A DNA stretch of 64,000 nucleotides from Bacteroidales bacterium. Lineage in GTDB: Bacteria > Bacteroidota > Bacteroidia > Bacteroidales > P3. Of the stretch, positions 17,639-26,762 are shown piece by piece. Below the pieces are notes generated by a model that worked only from the letters and a program-made list of their open reading frames with translations, did no database searches and was not told where the DNA came from. The DNA lies in assembly GCA_017428115.1 (NCBI GenBank), contig JAFRRK010000086.1, positions 22,287-86,286 of the forward strand, read 5' to 3'. Position 1 is the first letter of the stretch; every line of letters begins with the position of its first letter. The position numbers and the translations under genes are program-made.

Positions 17639-19045
17639 TTATTTGAGCTTGAACTCTGTTACGCCGATAAGATTGCCGTTGGCATACAGGTTCAGGCGGT
17701 AGATGCCCGCCTCGAGCTCCATGTCGTCGTCCTTGCTCCAGTTCATGTCAAACTGGCGGCTGTCGCCGGTGAACTCGAATGCCTGGACGGTTGTGTAGGT
17801 AGTGCGAACGCCATTGGCATCAAACTTCTGCTCAACAGTGCCGTTGTGGAGAGCCACGTTAGAGGGCGAAGTGATGACGGCATAGATGGTGATGGTGCCG
17901 GGTTCAACAACGTTGTTGGCCAGAAGGTGGCCCTCAATACGGAAGGCGTTGGTGGCAGAAGCGCGCGAAGTGGGGCGGCCGGTGCCGTTCGAAAGGCGTT
18001 TGAGGGGGGTGACGCTGAGGTCGGCAGTAGAGAGGACAGAAGCACGGCTTACGCGGGCAGCCATCTTGGCATTCTCAACAGCCACATTCTCAGCATTGCG
18101 GCGGATAGCCACCACCTCGTTGCGAAGGCTGTCGTTCTCGGTGCGGAGCACAGCGTTCTCAGCACGCAGACGTGCCAGCTCTTCGACATACTCGTCGCAC
18201 TGGGCCTGCAGTTGTGCCAGTTTCTTGTTGATGGCGCCCTTGGTCTGGGCCACGTTGTTGCTGCTCTTGGCAGCGGCCTTTTCGGCGGCGGCCTTAGCGT
18301 TGCGGGCACTCTCGTTAGCTTCGTTGACCAGGGCTATCTGGTTGGCAAGCTCTTCCTGCAAACGGGTGATTTCGGCCTGCTGGGTAGCCACCTGACCTTG
18401 GAGCAGGGCTATCTGGGCTGTGGCTTCGGCATTGGCCACAGAGCTATTGTCGGGACGCTGACCGAGCAGATAGGCCATGTGAGCGGTGAGTGAATCGTTG
18501 ATGTTGGTAAGTGCCACCTTGTCGTTGGTGAGGGCCACAATGCGTGCATCCTGCTCCTTCACCTGACGGCGTAGGCGTGCGATGGTCTCACGGTCGGCAA
18601 AGCCTTCGGTGTTGCGGAGGGCATCAAGCTCGGCAGTCTGCTGGTCAAGGCGTTGCTGGAGATAGACTATTTCGGCCTTCTTAGCCTCGAGTTGGGCGTT
18701 GAGTTTGCGCAGCTTGGCTGAGCTTACGCCGCTAGCCTTGCCACCACGGGCAGTCTTGGTGGTAGCGGCACCCTTTGAGCCAGAGTTGTTCAACTGGTCT
18801 ATCAGATTCTGGATTTCGGCAGCCTGAGCCTGAATGGAGCTGTCGCGCTGTGCCAGTTGCTGGGAATATTCGTCGCAGCTCTGCTGCATCTCCTGATACT
18901 CCTTCATTATTTCGTCCAAACGGGTCTGCATTTCGTGCACCGTAGGGCCGTTTTGAGTGTTCTGTTTACAAGAAATAAGGCAGCCTGCTGTGAGAAAAGC
19001 AAGTGCCACAACCGTGAAAATTGACTTCTTACTGCTTGTGTTCAT
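17639..19045 (-). CDS. Coiled-coil lipoprotein with C-terminal beta domain
   Basis: 468 residues. Lipobox TAGC (Cys22) after a hydrophobic segment. Residues ~35-95 and ~105-340 are heptad-rich coiled coil (for example AKLRKLNAQLEAKKAEIVYL and LARLRAENAVLRTENDSLRN), split by a Gly/Ser/Lys-rich hinge at about 88-105. The C-terminal ~115 residues are beta-rich and close with GIYRLNLYANGNLIGVTEFK. The protein looks like an envelope-spanning or tethering lipoprotein. It heads the operon with murL and murD2, which hints at a cell-wall role. No named family recognised. Confidence 0.8.
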   Translation of the reverse strand: MNTSSKKSIFTVVALAFLTAGCLISCKQNTQNGPTVHEMQTRLDEIMKEYQEMQQSCDEYSQQLAQRDSSIQAQAAEIQNLIDQLNNSGSKGAATTKTARGGKASGVSSAKLRKLNAQLEAKKAEIVYLQQRLDQQTAELDALRNTEGFADRETIARLRRQVKEQDARIVALTNDKVALTNINDSLTAHMAYLLGQRPDNSSVANAEATAQIALLQGQVATQQAEITRLQEELANQIALVNEANESARNAKAAAEKAAAKSSNNVAQTKGAINKKLAQLQAQCDEYVEELARLRAENAVLRTENDSLRNEVVAIRRNAENVAVENAKMAARVSRASVLSTADLSVTPLKRLSNGTGRPTSRASATNAFRIEGHLLANNVVEPGTITIYAVITSPSNVALHNGTVEQKFDANGVRTTYTTVQAFEFTGDSRQFDMNWSKDDDMELEAGIYRLNLYANGNLIGVTEFKLK

Positions 19046-19106
19046 TGTATTTAAGTATTTATTTCTATCTATTTAAAAAAAAGATTGTACTTTTGTAATC
19101 GAATTG

Positions 19107-19114
19107 CAAAGATA
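19107..19114 (-). promoter_or_regulatory. -7 element of the coiled-coil/murL operon
   Basis: The complement reads TATCTTTG, an exact TAnnTTTG match, about 60 bp before the ATG at 19045. A rightward TACTTTTG at 19088-19095 could serve the divergent gene at 19156. Confidence 0.5.
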
Positions 19115-19155
19115 AATCATTTTTTTTGAATAGTAATCTTTTTTGTGAAAAAAAT

Positions 19156-19959
19156 ATGAACCGCCTTTTGATAACAACACTCCTACTGCTGTTTACCAAC
19201 CCGTTGCTCCATGCCGAGCGCGATAGTTCCACCTGCTGCCACCTGATGCTCCACGGCGGCGCTGCCTACGGCCTATATCGCGACATGGGCACTTCCCCCC
19301 TCACCTATCGTGGCATCCAGGCCGCCCCGGGCATTTCCTTGTCTGTAGAAAACTCGCAGTGGAGCTATGAGGCACTGCTGCTCACCGACGCTGGAGCCTA
19401 TGGTTTGAAGTTGGGGATAGACTATATTCAATCATATGGCGGACACCCGCTGGTGGGATTTGGCATCTGGCGCAACCTCTATGCCGACAGCCGTTGGAGG
19501 ATGTGGCTTGGGGGCGTGGTGGACGACCTCTTCGACATACGCTACAACCGCTCGCTGGGCAATGCCTCGGCCGCCTTTGGCAATTTTGCCCGCCTACATG
19601 TCGACGGCCGTGTGGAGTATCGCCTATCCCGGTGGCTGCTGCATGCCAGGCTGCAGCTCAACCTACTCACACTCAATTATCGGCCCGGGTTTGCCTATAT
19701 GGATAATTTCGACCAAGAGATATCTGACCCCACAGCCAACACATTTGACCAATACCGCTCATACGCCTCGCTGGCAAGCTCGGCCCACACCGATGTGGGA
19801 GCCACCTACTGCCTCAACAATGGCAACAAAGTGGGAGTATCTTATCGTTGGACCTACCTCACCTCACGCACCACAGCCGCGGCACCCCACCTGTTCGAAT
19901 CTGCCGACCATGCGCTGCTGTTTCATCTAGGATTTGCATTGACTGATAAAAAAAGATAG
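19156..19959 (+). CDS. Predicted outer-membrane beta-barrel protein
   Basis: 267 residues from the ATG at 19156; an earlier in-frame ATG at 19126 would put charged residues before the signal peptide and is less likely. Signal peptide ~1-20 (LLITTLLLLFTNPLLHA). The rest alternates aromatic and polar residues in short strands and ends in a strand with terminal basic residues (LLFHLGFALTDKKR). No family recognised. It is followed 5 bp later by an S41 protease gene on the same strand, so the two are co-transcribed. Confidence 0.75.
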   Translation: MNRLLITTLLLLFTNPLLHAERDSSTCCHLMLHGGAAYGLYRDMGTSPLTYRGIQAAPGISLSVENSQWSYEALLLTDAGAYGLKLGIDYIQSYGGHPLVGFGIWRNLYADSRWRMWLGGVVDDLFDIRYNRSLGNASAAFGNFARLHVDGRVEYRLSRWLLHARLQLNLLTLNYRPGFAYMDNFDQEISDPTANTFDQYRSYASLASSAHTDVGATYCLNNGNKVGVSYRWTYLTSRTTAAAPHLFESADHALLFHLGFALTDKKR

Positions 19960-19964
19960 TACCT

Positions 19965-21005
19965 ATGAAATATTTCTACTACATCGTCCTGACAATTGTC
20001 GTAGTCTGCTGCGCAGGTTGCGAGCGGGCACTGATGACTGACGACCTCCCTGCCACTGCGCCCACCACATTCGACTACCTCTGGAACAAGTTTGACCAGC
20101 AATACTCGCTGTTCGACGTCAAGGGCGTCGACTGGGACGCAGTCTACGACAGCCTTCGCCCCAAGGTGTATGGCGGGATGAGTGCCGACAGCCTATTTGC
20201 CGTGTGTGCCACCATGCTGGGCACGCTCAACGATGGCCACGTAAACCTCTATGCAGGCTTTGATGTGTCGCGGGCCGACTCGCTCTACTATCGTTTCTAT
20301 TCGCAAGGCGGCATCGATGTCAACACCATGGTGCTCAACTATCTGGGCATGGGCTACCACAGCACGGGCGGCATGGCACACACCGCCCTTTGCGACGGCC
20401 GTGTGCTCTACATCTATTACGGCTCGTTCAGCAGTGCCGTATCACCCTCGCTATTTCGTCGCATCATCCAGTCGTACCCACAGCTGCAGGGGATGGTGCT
20501 CGACCTACGCGGCAATGGAGGAGGCTCACTCTCAAACGTAATCAACATACTGCGACTCATGCCCTCGCACGGGCAGCAGCTCTATAGCAGCCAGATAAAG
20601 TCTGGCCCGGCCCACGACCAATTCACCCCCCTGGTGCCCACCTATGCTCCCGACCTCTCGTCCGACACCACACCGTTCACAAAGCCCGTTGTGGTGCTAA
20701 TTGACAGGGGCTGCTTCAGTGCCACCAGTGTCTTTGCCATCTGCACACAGGCCTATGACAATATGCTCCTCATGGGCGACACCACTAGCGGCGGGCTGGG
20801 GCTGCCCACAATGGGCTATCTGCCCAACGGGTGGCGCTACCGGATGCCCGTTACACGAACCGAAGCCCTCGACGGCAAAAACTATGAAAACGGCGTCCCG
20901 CCCGACATACTGCTGCCCTTCGACCGCCACCTGGCCCAAACAGAGGGCAGAGACAACCTCATCGACTCGGCCTGCTCCTATATCCTGCACCACGGGATAA
21001 ACTGA
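19965..21005 (+). CDS. S41-family peptidase, lipoprotein
   Basis: 346 residues. N-terminal hydrophobic segment ending CAGC (Cys19), so membrane-anchored. S41 core: TMLGTLNDGHVNLY (about 83-96), GMVLDLRGNGGGSLSNVIN (176-194) and the nucleophile region VVVLIDRGCFSATSVFA (242-258), with Ser252/Ser255 as candidates. A compact tricorn/CPP-like protease with little or no PDZ domain. It probably cleaves envelope proteins; the substrate is unknown. Likely in a two-gene unit with the upstream beta-barrel protein. Confidence 0.88.
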   Translation: MKYFYYIVLTIVVVCCAGCERALMTDDLPATAPTTFDYLWNKFDQQYSLFDVKGVDWDAVYDSLRPKVYGGMSADSLFAVCATMLGTLNDGHVNLYAGFDVSRADSLYYRFYSQGGIDVNTMVLNYLGMGYHSTGGMAHTALCDGRVLYIYYGSFSSAVSPSLFRRIIQSYPQLQGMVLDLRGNGGGSLSNVINILRLMPSHGQQLYSSQIKSGPAHDQFTPLVPTYAPDLSSDTTPFTKPVVVLIDRGCFSATSVFAICTQAYDNMLLMGDTTSGGLGLPTMGYLPNGWRYRMPVTRTEALDGKNYENGVPPDILLPFDRHLAQTEGRDNLIDSACSYILHHGIN

Positions 21006-21225
21006 ACATTATTGCTTAACGTGTGGATTAAAAGCATCTTACAACTCAATCACCAACTTTTGACCAATGAAACAAAGCCATGAAACTCCCTAAAAACCCC
21101 GTTTCCTCTCTGCCTCATCTTCGTCCTTCCTCCGTCCTACCATCGAAGAACAAGCGACACATAAACGGCTAAAAAATTGATTATCAACTATCTTTTCACT
21201 CACTATTAAATAAAATCTTTATTAC

Positions 21226-23883
21226 ATGGAAATACATATCAGAGCCAGCTACCCAAACTATCATATGGTATGCCGCTACGCAAATCTGGGGCCGGAAGTG
21301 TTTAACCGCGATGTTGACGATGTCAACAACACCCTCGAAGGCAACAAACCCGGCACAGTCATATATTCCTATCAGCCAGGAGGTGAACGCCATGAGTTTC
21401 CCCCACGCTGGTACGACATGTACAAACTGCTAAAAACCAAAGGCAAAGAACAAGAGGACTACCTTCGCCTAATCCTTGCCGAACACGACCACACCGCCAC
21501 TCCCGAGCAGCTCAGTAAGCTGGAAAGCCTCCGTCAGGAGTTCCGCCAGAAGATGGCCGACTACGTGGCTGCCAACCCTATCCCAGACAACGAGGAGCTC
21601 ATCACACCCCTTACCGACCGCCAGTTTACCGACGACCAAATCAGTCACAAGGGCCGAATGCTAGTGGAGCTCACCCAGAATTGCTACCCTGTGCCCGACT
21701 TTGTCATCCTCACAGCCGAGTGTTTCAAACATCCCGAACATCACGAGGAGCGTTTGAGACAGGCCATCGACTACTTGGAGGTGATGACCCACCTCACCCT
21801 TGGCGACAATGAGCATCCCTTGGTCTTCGCCATCCGCTGCGCCATGCCGCAATACATTCCCGGGCTTATGCCCACCCTGCTCAACATCGGCGTCACACGC
21901 ACCGCCTACCAGGCCCTCTCATCCCACCCCGAGCGCACCACCATGGCCAACCGCGTCTACCTCTCCACCCTGCACACCATTGCCGAGATGCTCAAAATAG
22001 AGAGGAAATACCAGGTATCCGACATAGCCCTCACCGACCAACTGCAACGCCAGCGCATAGCCAACATGGAGGCAGAAATATGTGCCGCCAGCCCCGATGG
22101 CGAAAGGCTCCTGAACGATGCCTTCTTCCAGGTGCTGAAGCTGGTAGAATATGTGCGCAGTTTCTATATCGACCACCAGGACCTCATACTCACCTTTATG
22201 CAAGGCCGTCAGGCATTCCCATCCCTGATACTGCAGCGCATGGTATGGACCATAGGCAACAACCAGTCATATCCGGGTGTGCTCTACAGCCGCCATAGCC
22301 GCACCGGCAAAGGAAGTCAGATAGAGAGCTATCGCAACATCTTTGGCGAAGAAATCATGACTGGCGATGTCACTTCCGACGACCGCGCCTACACCAATCG
22401 CGAAACCATCAAAAACGATTTTCCCGCCGTCTTCCACTTTCATCCCCTCCTTGCCAAGCTCGAGGAGCGCTACCGGTCGCCTGTCACCATCGAGTTTGCA
22501 GTCGAAACACGTCCCAACCTCATCAGCCTCTTCTCTGTACTGCAGCTCAACATGTCGGAGCTCACCGGCCGTGCCGCCCTCATCTCGGCCATCGACCTAC
22601 TGCAAGAGCACCGCATTGAGGAAAGCAACGTCCTCGACATCATCAAGCCTTACCACCTGAGGCAGATAGTTTCCGCCTCCATCGACGACCATTCGCTACA
22701 GAACCTCCAATATTTCGGCCACGGCCTCAGCGTGCTTCCCCGCACTGCCATCACGGCTGTGCTATGCTTCGATGCCGGTCAGGCGCGCCACCTGGTGGCC
22801 CAAGGGCACCAGGTATGCCTATGCCAGGAACGTTTCGTACCCGAAGACACAATCATTCTCAATGAGATACATGCCATCCTCAGCCTCACTCCCGCAGCCA
22901 TACACGTTGTCACCGCCTGCCGGGGCTACGGCATCCCCGCCCTACTCGACCTACACAACTACGGCATCAGCCTTATTGAGCGCGACGGCCAGCGCCTGCT
23001 GGTCAACCAAGAAGGATTGGAGCTGAAAGAGTTTGACAATGTCACCATCTCCAGCCGCCAGCAAACTATCTATAAGGGGGTTGCCGCTTTCAAACCGGCC
23101 CGCTTCTCCAAGTTTCTTCATGGCGAGGCCGTTGAGCTCTCGCCCGAAGAGCTGCCCTTCTTCAACGACATGAAGCGCGCCTACCAGGCCTACCAGCAGA
23201 TTGTCACCCGCCAGCAGGCCTCCGTCATCGACGACATCGACAAACTGGCACGCCTCATACGCCTCGAGCTGCAGGACAAGCCCGACATTGCACGCGACAT
23301 TGTCAACAGCTGGTATGCCGACCACTCCGACCTCTATCTCAAGCAGGTGCTACAGAGCCGTATGGGCTCACACCAAGACCAATCGCGCCTCTTCGGCTTT
23401 TTCACCGACAGCCACAAGGCACACTTCCTACAGTCGGTGTCGGAAGTATGCCTGCAACAGGGGTTGTGGGGATTGCGTGCTGGCTCATTTATGATAGGGC
23501 GTTTCATTGCCAAGGAGTTGCCCACAGCCGTGTGGAACTGTCTCACCGACCGCCAAGTGGCATTCCTCCTTAACGAGTATGTCCTTTACGAGAAATACCA
23601 GCAGGTGCTGCAAGAGGTGGGCGAGATACGTCTGGCACGCGCCCATAGCCGCATCGAAACTGAGGGAGTGGACAATTTAGAGATACCTCATTTCGAGCTT
23701 CATGCCTTCATACCCCTTCTCAGTGCCACCCACCATTGGCCCAATGTGGCTGCCGAATTGGAGAAAATCGAGCACCAGCGCAGCACCTGCACTCTTGTCA
23801 AGCAGCTGTCGCAACCAGTCGACAAGATTTTCGACACCTCACAAGGATGGGTGAGAGACGAAATAAAGCGGCACAACTCTTAA
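21226..23883 (+). CDS. Divergent PPDK-like protein lacking the PEP-binding barrel
   Basis: 885 residues. Residues ~135-225 match the ATP-grasp start of pyruvate phosphate dikinase (SHKGRMLVELTQNCYPVPDF; FAIRCAMPQYIPGLMPTLLN), and ~340-385 match its GVLYSRHSRTGKGS / FGEEIMTGD region. Residues ~475-620 match the phosphohistidine domain: HLRQIVSASID, GLSVLPRTAITAVLCFD, and AAIHVVTACRGYGIPALL, where His560 aligns with the catalytic His although the usual GGMTS before it is lost. After ~640 there is an all-helical ~245-residue tail with no PEP/pyruvate TIM barrel. It may phosphorylate a substrate other than pyruvate. ATP use is inferred, substrate unknown. Confidence 0.7.
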   Translation: MEIHIRASYPNYHMVCRYANLGPEVFNRDVDDVNNTLEGNKPGTVIYSYQPGGERHEFPPRWYDMYKLLKTKGKEQEDYLRLILAEHDHTATPEQLSKLESLRQEFRQKMADYVAANPIPDNEELITPLTDRQFTDDQISHKGRMLVELTQNCYPVPDFVILTAECFKHPEHHEERLRQAIDYLEVMTHLTLGDNEHPLVFAIRCAMPQYIPGLMPTLLNIGVTRTAYQALSSHPERTTMANRVYLSTLHTIAEMLKIERKYQVSDIALTDQLQRQRIANMEAEICAASPDGERLLNDAFFQVLKLVEYVRSFYIDHQDLILTFMQGRQAFPSLILQRMVWTIGNNQSYPGVLYSRHSRTGKGSQIESYRNIFGEEIMTGDVTSDDRAYTNRETIKNDFPAVFHFHPLLAKLEERYRSPVTIEFAVETRPNLISLFSVLQLNMSELTGRAALISAIDLLQEHRIEESNVLDIIKPYHLRQIVSASIDDHSLQNLQYFGHGLSVLPRTAITAVLCFDAGQARHLVAQGHQVCLCQERFVPEDTIILNEIHAILSLTPAAIHVVTACRGYGIPALLDLHNYGISLIERDGQRLLVNQEGLELKEFDNVTISSRQQTIYKGVAAFKPARFSKFLHGEAVELSPEELPFFNDMKRAYQAYQQIVTRQQASVIDDIDKLARLIRLELQDKPDIARDIVNSWYADHSDLYLKQVLQSRMGSHQDQSRLFGFFTDSHKAHFLQSVSEVCLQQGLWGLRAGSFMIGRFIAKELPTAVWNCLTDRQVAFLLNEYVLYEKYQQVLQEVGEIRLARAHSRIETEGVDNLEIPHFELHAFIPLLSATHHWPNVAAELEKIEHQRSTCTLVKQLSQPVDKIFDTSQGWVRDEIKRHNS

Positions 23884-23886
23884 ACA

Positions 23887-24097
23887 CAAATCGGTCATTA
23901 GGCCGACTTTTCAATTATTCTTGTCTTTTTCAAGTCTGTTTCAGGCATATCAGCATTTCTTTCGGCATCTTGAACACATTCCTGTCTCACCGTAGCTGAA
24001 AGGCATTCACTGGATGCCTTTCTCACCTTCGCCAGCGATGGGGCCAATCTGCTCGAAACAAATGCTAATCTGCCCATAAACCCTAATGACCGATTTG
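23887..24097. repeat. 211-bp unit bounded by 16-bp perfect inverted repeats
   Basis: CAAATCGGTCATTAGG at 23887-23902 is repeated as its exact complement CCTAATGACCGATTTG at 24082-24097. Inside is a second hairpin, GAAAGGCAT / ATGCCTTTC (23998-24006 and 24014-24022) with a 7-nt loop. There is no open frame of note and no clear target-site duplication. It fills most of the gap between the PPDK-like gene and elbB. It could be a MITE-like element or a structured RNA. Confidence 0.8.
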
Positions 24098-24212
24098 GGT
24101 TAAAAACTTTTTATGCCAAAAAGTAGCTTAAGCTCGCTTGGCAGCTTGTTCCACTACAACTCTGAATGTTGAGCAGCAGCAATACACTAGATGAGATATG
24201 TGAGGGCGGCAG

Positions 24213-24854
24213 CTATTGTGCAAGGGCCTGCACCAGATGGTCTGCCCCCTCGAATATCTGGCTGATATGAGTGGCGGCCATGTAGGCGGGTGTGGTGTAG
24301 ACCTTCAGCTGGCTGTCGATGCAGACATCAGTGGGGCCGCAATGTACTACGGTGGCACCCAATTTGCGGGCGGCATCGGCGGCAGGGCACGCCCCTCCGA
24401 GGGTGAGTCGTACGCCATAGGGGCCCAGTACTTTTGCCAGTACCATAGGGGCTATGCACATGGCTAGAATGGGCTTGTGAAGGCGGTATGTAGCTAGGAT
24501 GGCCTGTTCCACATCAGGACGCACGGTCATGCCGTCACCGTCGAAGGCAAAAGTTGAGAGGTTGCGTGCCGCACCCATGCCACCCGGGAGTGCTAAAGCA
24601 TCGTATTGGGCGGGATTGTAGCACGACAGGGGCTTGATGTCGCCGCGGGCTATGCGGGCGGATTCTACTAAGAGGTCGCGCCGCGAGCCGTCCTCGTTGC
24701 CGTCGAGGTGGCTGACTACATTATATTCCCCTTCGGGGGCAAAGCATTGATAGTTCCACCCGCGCCGGTCGATGGCCAGCATGAGGGAAAGGGTTTCTTG
24801 AAGTTCGCTGCCGTCGCGATTGCCGCAGCCTGAAAGGATGAGGGCGATAATCAT
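24213..24854 (-). CDS. elbB: Isoprenoid biosynthesis glyoxalase ElbB-like (DJ-1/PfpI superfamily)
   Basis: 213 residues, full length for ElbB/ES1 proteins. It opens IIALILSGCGNRDGSELQET, with the family's SGCG-x-x-DGSE signature, and has ALALPGGMGAARNLSTFAF, the nucleophile-elbow cysteine in ILAMCIAP, and LTLGGACPAADAARKLGATV. Family members have weak glyoxalase activity; the physiological role is unsettled. Transcribed leftward after the secreted helical-repeat gene, with a 71-bp gap. Confidence 0.9.
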   Translation of the reverse strand: MIIALILSGCGNRDGSELQETLSLMLAIDRRGWNYQCFAPEGEYNVVSHLDGNEDGSRRDLLVESARIARGDIKPLSCYNPAQYDALALPGGMGAARNLSTFAFDGDGMTVRPDVEQAILATYRLHKPILAMCIAPMVLAKVLGPYGVRLTLGGACPAADAARKLGATVVHCGPTDVCIDSQLKVYTTPAYMAATHISQIFEGADHLVQALAQ

Positions 24855-24925
24855 GGATTGTGTTTTTTATGGGGTTGTGAATTGATGAATTGTCGTCTAG
24901 GAAGATAACTACGCTATACGGAGGG

Positions 24926-26722
24926 CTATAGCCCGAGGATGGCTTCGATTTGTTCGGTATCGCGTATGTTGCGCAGTCGGTTGTCGACAACGTGTGCTTC
25001 GCTGCTTTTTAACAACTCGGCAAAGTGTTCCTGCACAGTGATAACCGCCTCGAGTTGCCTATTGTATAGGTATAGCTCGGAGAGGTGGTTGATGGCCTTG
25101 ATGTTGAGGTATTCCTTGTCTAGCTTGCTATAGGCTTTGCGTAGGTTGCGAAACGACTGTAGGTCGGGCTGTATGGCGGCATCGAGCTGACGATAGGTGT
25201 CGTAGAGCTGTATGGCACGCAGGCAGCTGAGCTGCATGTCGTAGTAGTCGGAGAGCTGTTGAATAAAGAGTGAGCCGCCTTTGGTGTCGATGAAGGTAGG
25301 TATGAGGACATATTGTTTGCGGATGTTCTGATAGCCGTTGTAGATGGTGAGGTGCGACATCCAGCCTCGTGAAATGGTGTCCTGCGTGGCGTTGATAAGC
25401 TGGCGTAGGCTGAGGATGGTGTCGTATTGGCGTTGTAGTGTTTCGAAGTAGTCCATCTCATAGCCAAAGCGAGTGGCATCGTCGAGGGTTTGGTATTTGG
25501 GGGTTATGGGGTTGGCTTCGCGCAGTTGGCGATAGGCTTTGGCTATATCGGAGTAGCGTGACGAGCCGTTGCGAACGATGCTGTCGCCGTGCTGCTGGAT
25601 GAGCTTCAGGCGGTCGAAGTCGCGCAAGTAGCATTCCTGCACTTGGATAAATTCGTTGAGGTTGTCAATGAATATCTCGGCATCGATTTGGGTGTTGAAA
25701 GCAGGGACCGTGTTGACGGTGTTGGCCACCTCTTGGTAAGTCTTTGCCACGTCGCGGAAATTGGGTGAGTAGAGGCTGACGATGCGCTTGGATGTGGCGC
25801 TGATTTTTTCGCGCAAGTCGATAACGGAGAGGTAGCTGTTTTGGATATCAACAATGTTTTGCAGAGAGGCAATGTAGTCGTAGTATTCGTGCAGGTTGGC
25901 GAAATTGGGGGCGGGGGTAGCCTGGCGGAACACACGCTGGTAGGAGCGGAGCACATCGCTGTGGGTATGTCCGCAGCGCACTTTAAGGGTGTTGGCGAAG
26001 TTGTTGATGCGGGCGGTGTAGTTGTTGTTACCTAGAAGGTTGTCTATGACGTTCTGCTGAAATTGTGAGAAGCGCCGTAGGCTGGCAATGTATAGTGTGT
26101 CGGCACGGCGGTTGGAGAAGTCGTAGCGATTATATACCGACAGGTAGGCGTAGTATAGATCTTTGAGCTCCTTCTTGCGGGCGCGGTCGCTGATGCCAAT
26201 GCCCTCGCAGGCATTGACAATGGTGCGGTGGTTGCGCATGATGGTGTCCTTACACTGGTTGAGCGATGTTTGCTGGATGGCATCTTGACGTATGTGTTCG
26301 CGTTCGATATATTGGTGGGCACGATTTAGAACGGTTTCTGAGAGGGTTTTGATTTGTTGGCTGTAGTGGTTGTAGTCGTCAATATAGTGTGTGGCATCAA
26401 TCCAGACGGTGTCGTTTTGGTGGCGGTAGTCGTAGAGGAGCACATTCTCCATGGCCATCAGCTTGGCATTGATAGTGACGCAAGTGTCGGTCATGGCTGT
26501 ATTGGTGCCGCCAATGCTGTCGAGGAAGCGTATGAGGTGGACAGTGTCGTCGAGAAAGATGGGCCGTATGCCGAAGCCGGGGGCAAGCTCTTTGAGCGAC
26601 ACAGGTATAGCCTGTTGCTGCGCACGTCCGTGGTTGGGGAGTAAGAGGAGGAGTGGGATTAGGCCGGCGAGGAGTGCTTTTGGCAATTGCGAAAAAAATG
26701 TGTTATTCTTTTTAACTACCAT
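24926..26722 (-). CDS. Exported protein with ~68-residue helical tandem repeats
   Basis: 598 residues. Signal peptide about 16-35 (ALLAGLIPLLLLLPNHGRAQ). From about residue 273 to the end there are at least four repeats of 67-70 residues, each an amphipathic helix pair with the pattern YL-x-x-I-x-x-L followed by F-x-D-x-x-K-x-Y-x-x-L: compare PNFRDVAKTYQEV, SRYSDIAKAYRQL, SHLTIYNGYQNI and QSFRNLRKAYSKL. Another degenerate copy precedes them and a half copy ends the protein. Probably a periplasmic or surface all-helical solenoid. No family recognised; the gene ends 71 bp before elbB. Confidence 0.78.
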   Translation of the reverse strand: MVVKKNNTFFSQLPKALLAGLIPLLLLLPNHGRAQQQAIPVSLKELAPGFGIRPIFLDDTVHLIRFLDSIGGTNTAMTDTCVTINAKLMAMENVLLYDYRHQNDTVWIDATHYIDDYNHYSQQIKTLSETVLNRAHQYIEREHIRQDAIQQTSLNQCKDTIMRNHRTIVNACEGIGISDRARKKELKDLYYAYLSVYNRYDFSNRRADTLYIASLRRFSQFQQNVIDNLLGNNNYTARINNFANTLKVRCGHTHSDVLRSYQRVFRQATPAPNFANLHEYYDYIASLQNIVDIQNSYLSVIDLREKISATSKRIVSLYSPNFRDVAKTYQEVANTVNTVPAFNTQIDAEIFIDNLNEFIQVQECYLRDFDRLKLIQQHGDSIVRNGSSRYSDIAKAYRQLREANPITPKYQTLDDATRFGYEMDYFETLQRQYDTILSLRQLINATQDTISRGWMSHLTIYNGYQNIRKQYVLIPTFIDTKGGSLFIQQLSDYYDMQLSCLRAIQLYDTYRQLDAAIQPDLQSFRNLRKAYSKLDKEYLNIKAINHLSELYLYNRQLEAVITVQEHFAELLKSSEAHVVDNRLRNIRDTEQIEAILGL

Positions 26723-26762
26723 CTTTATAAACTTTATAACCTAAGAATTAAGGTGAGTGTTA

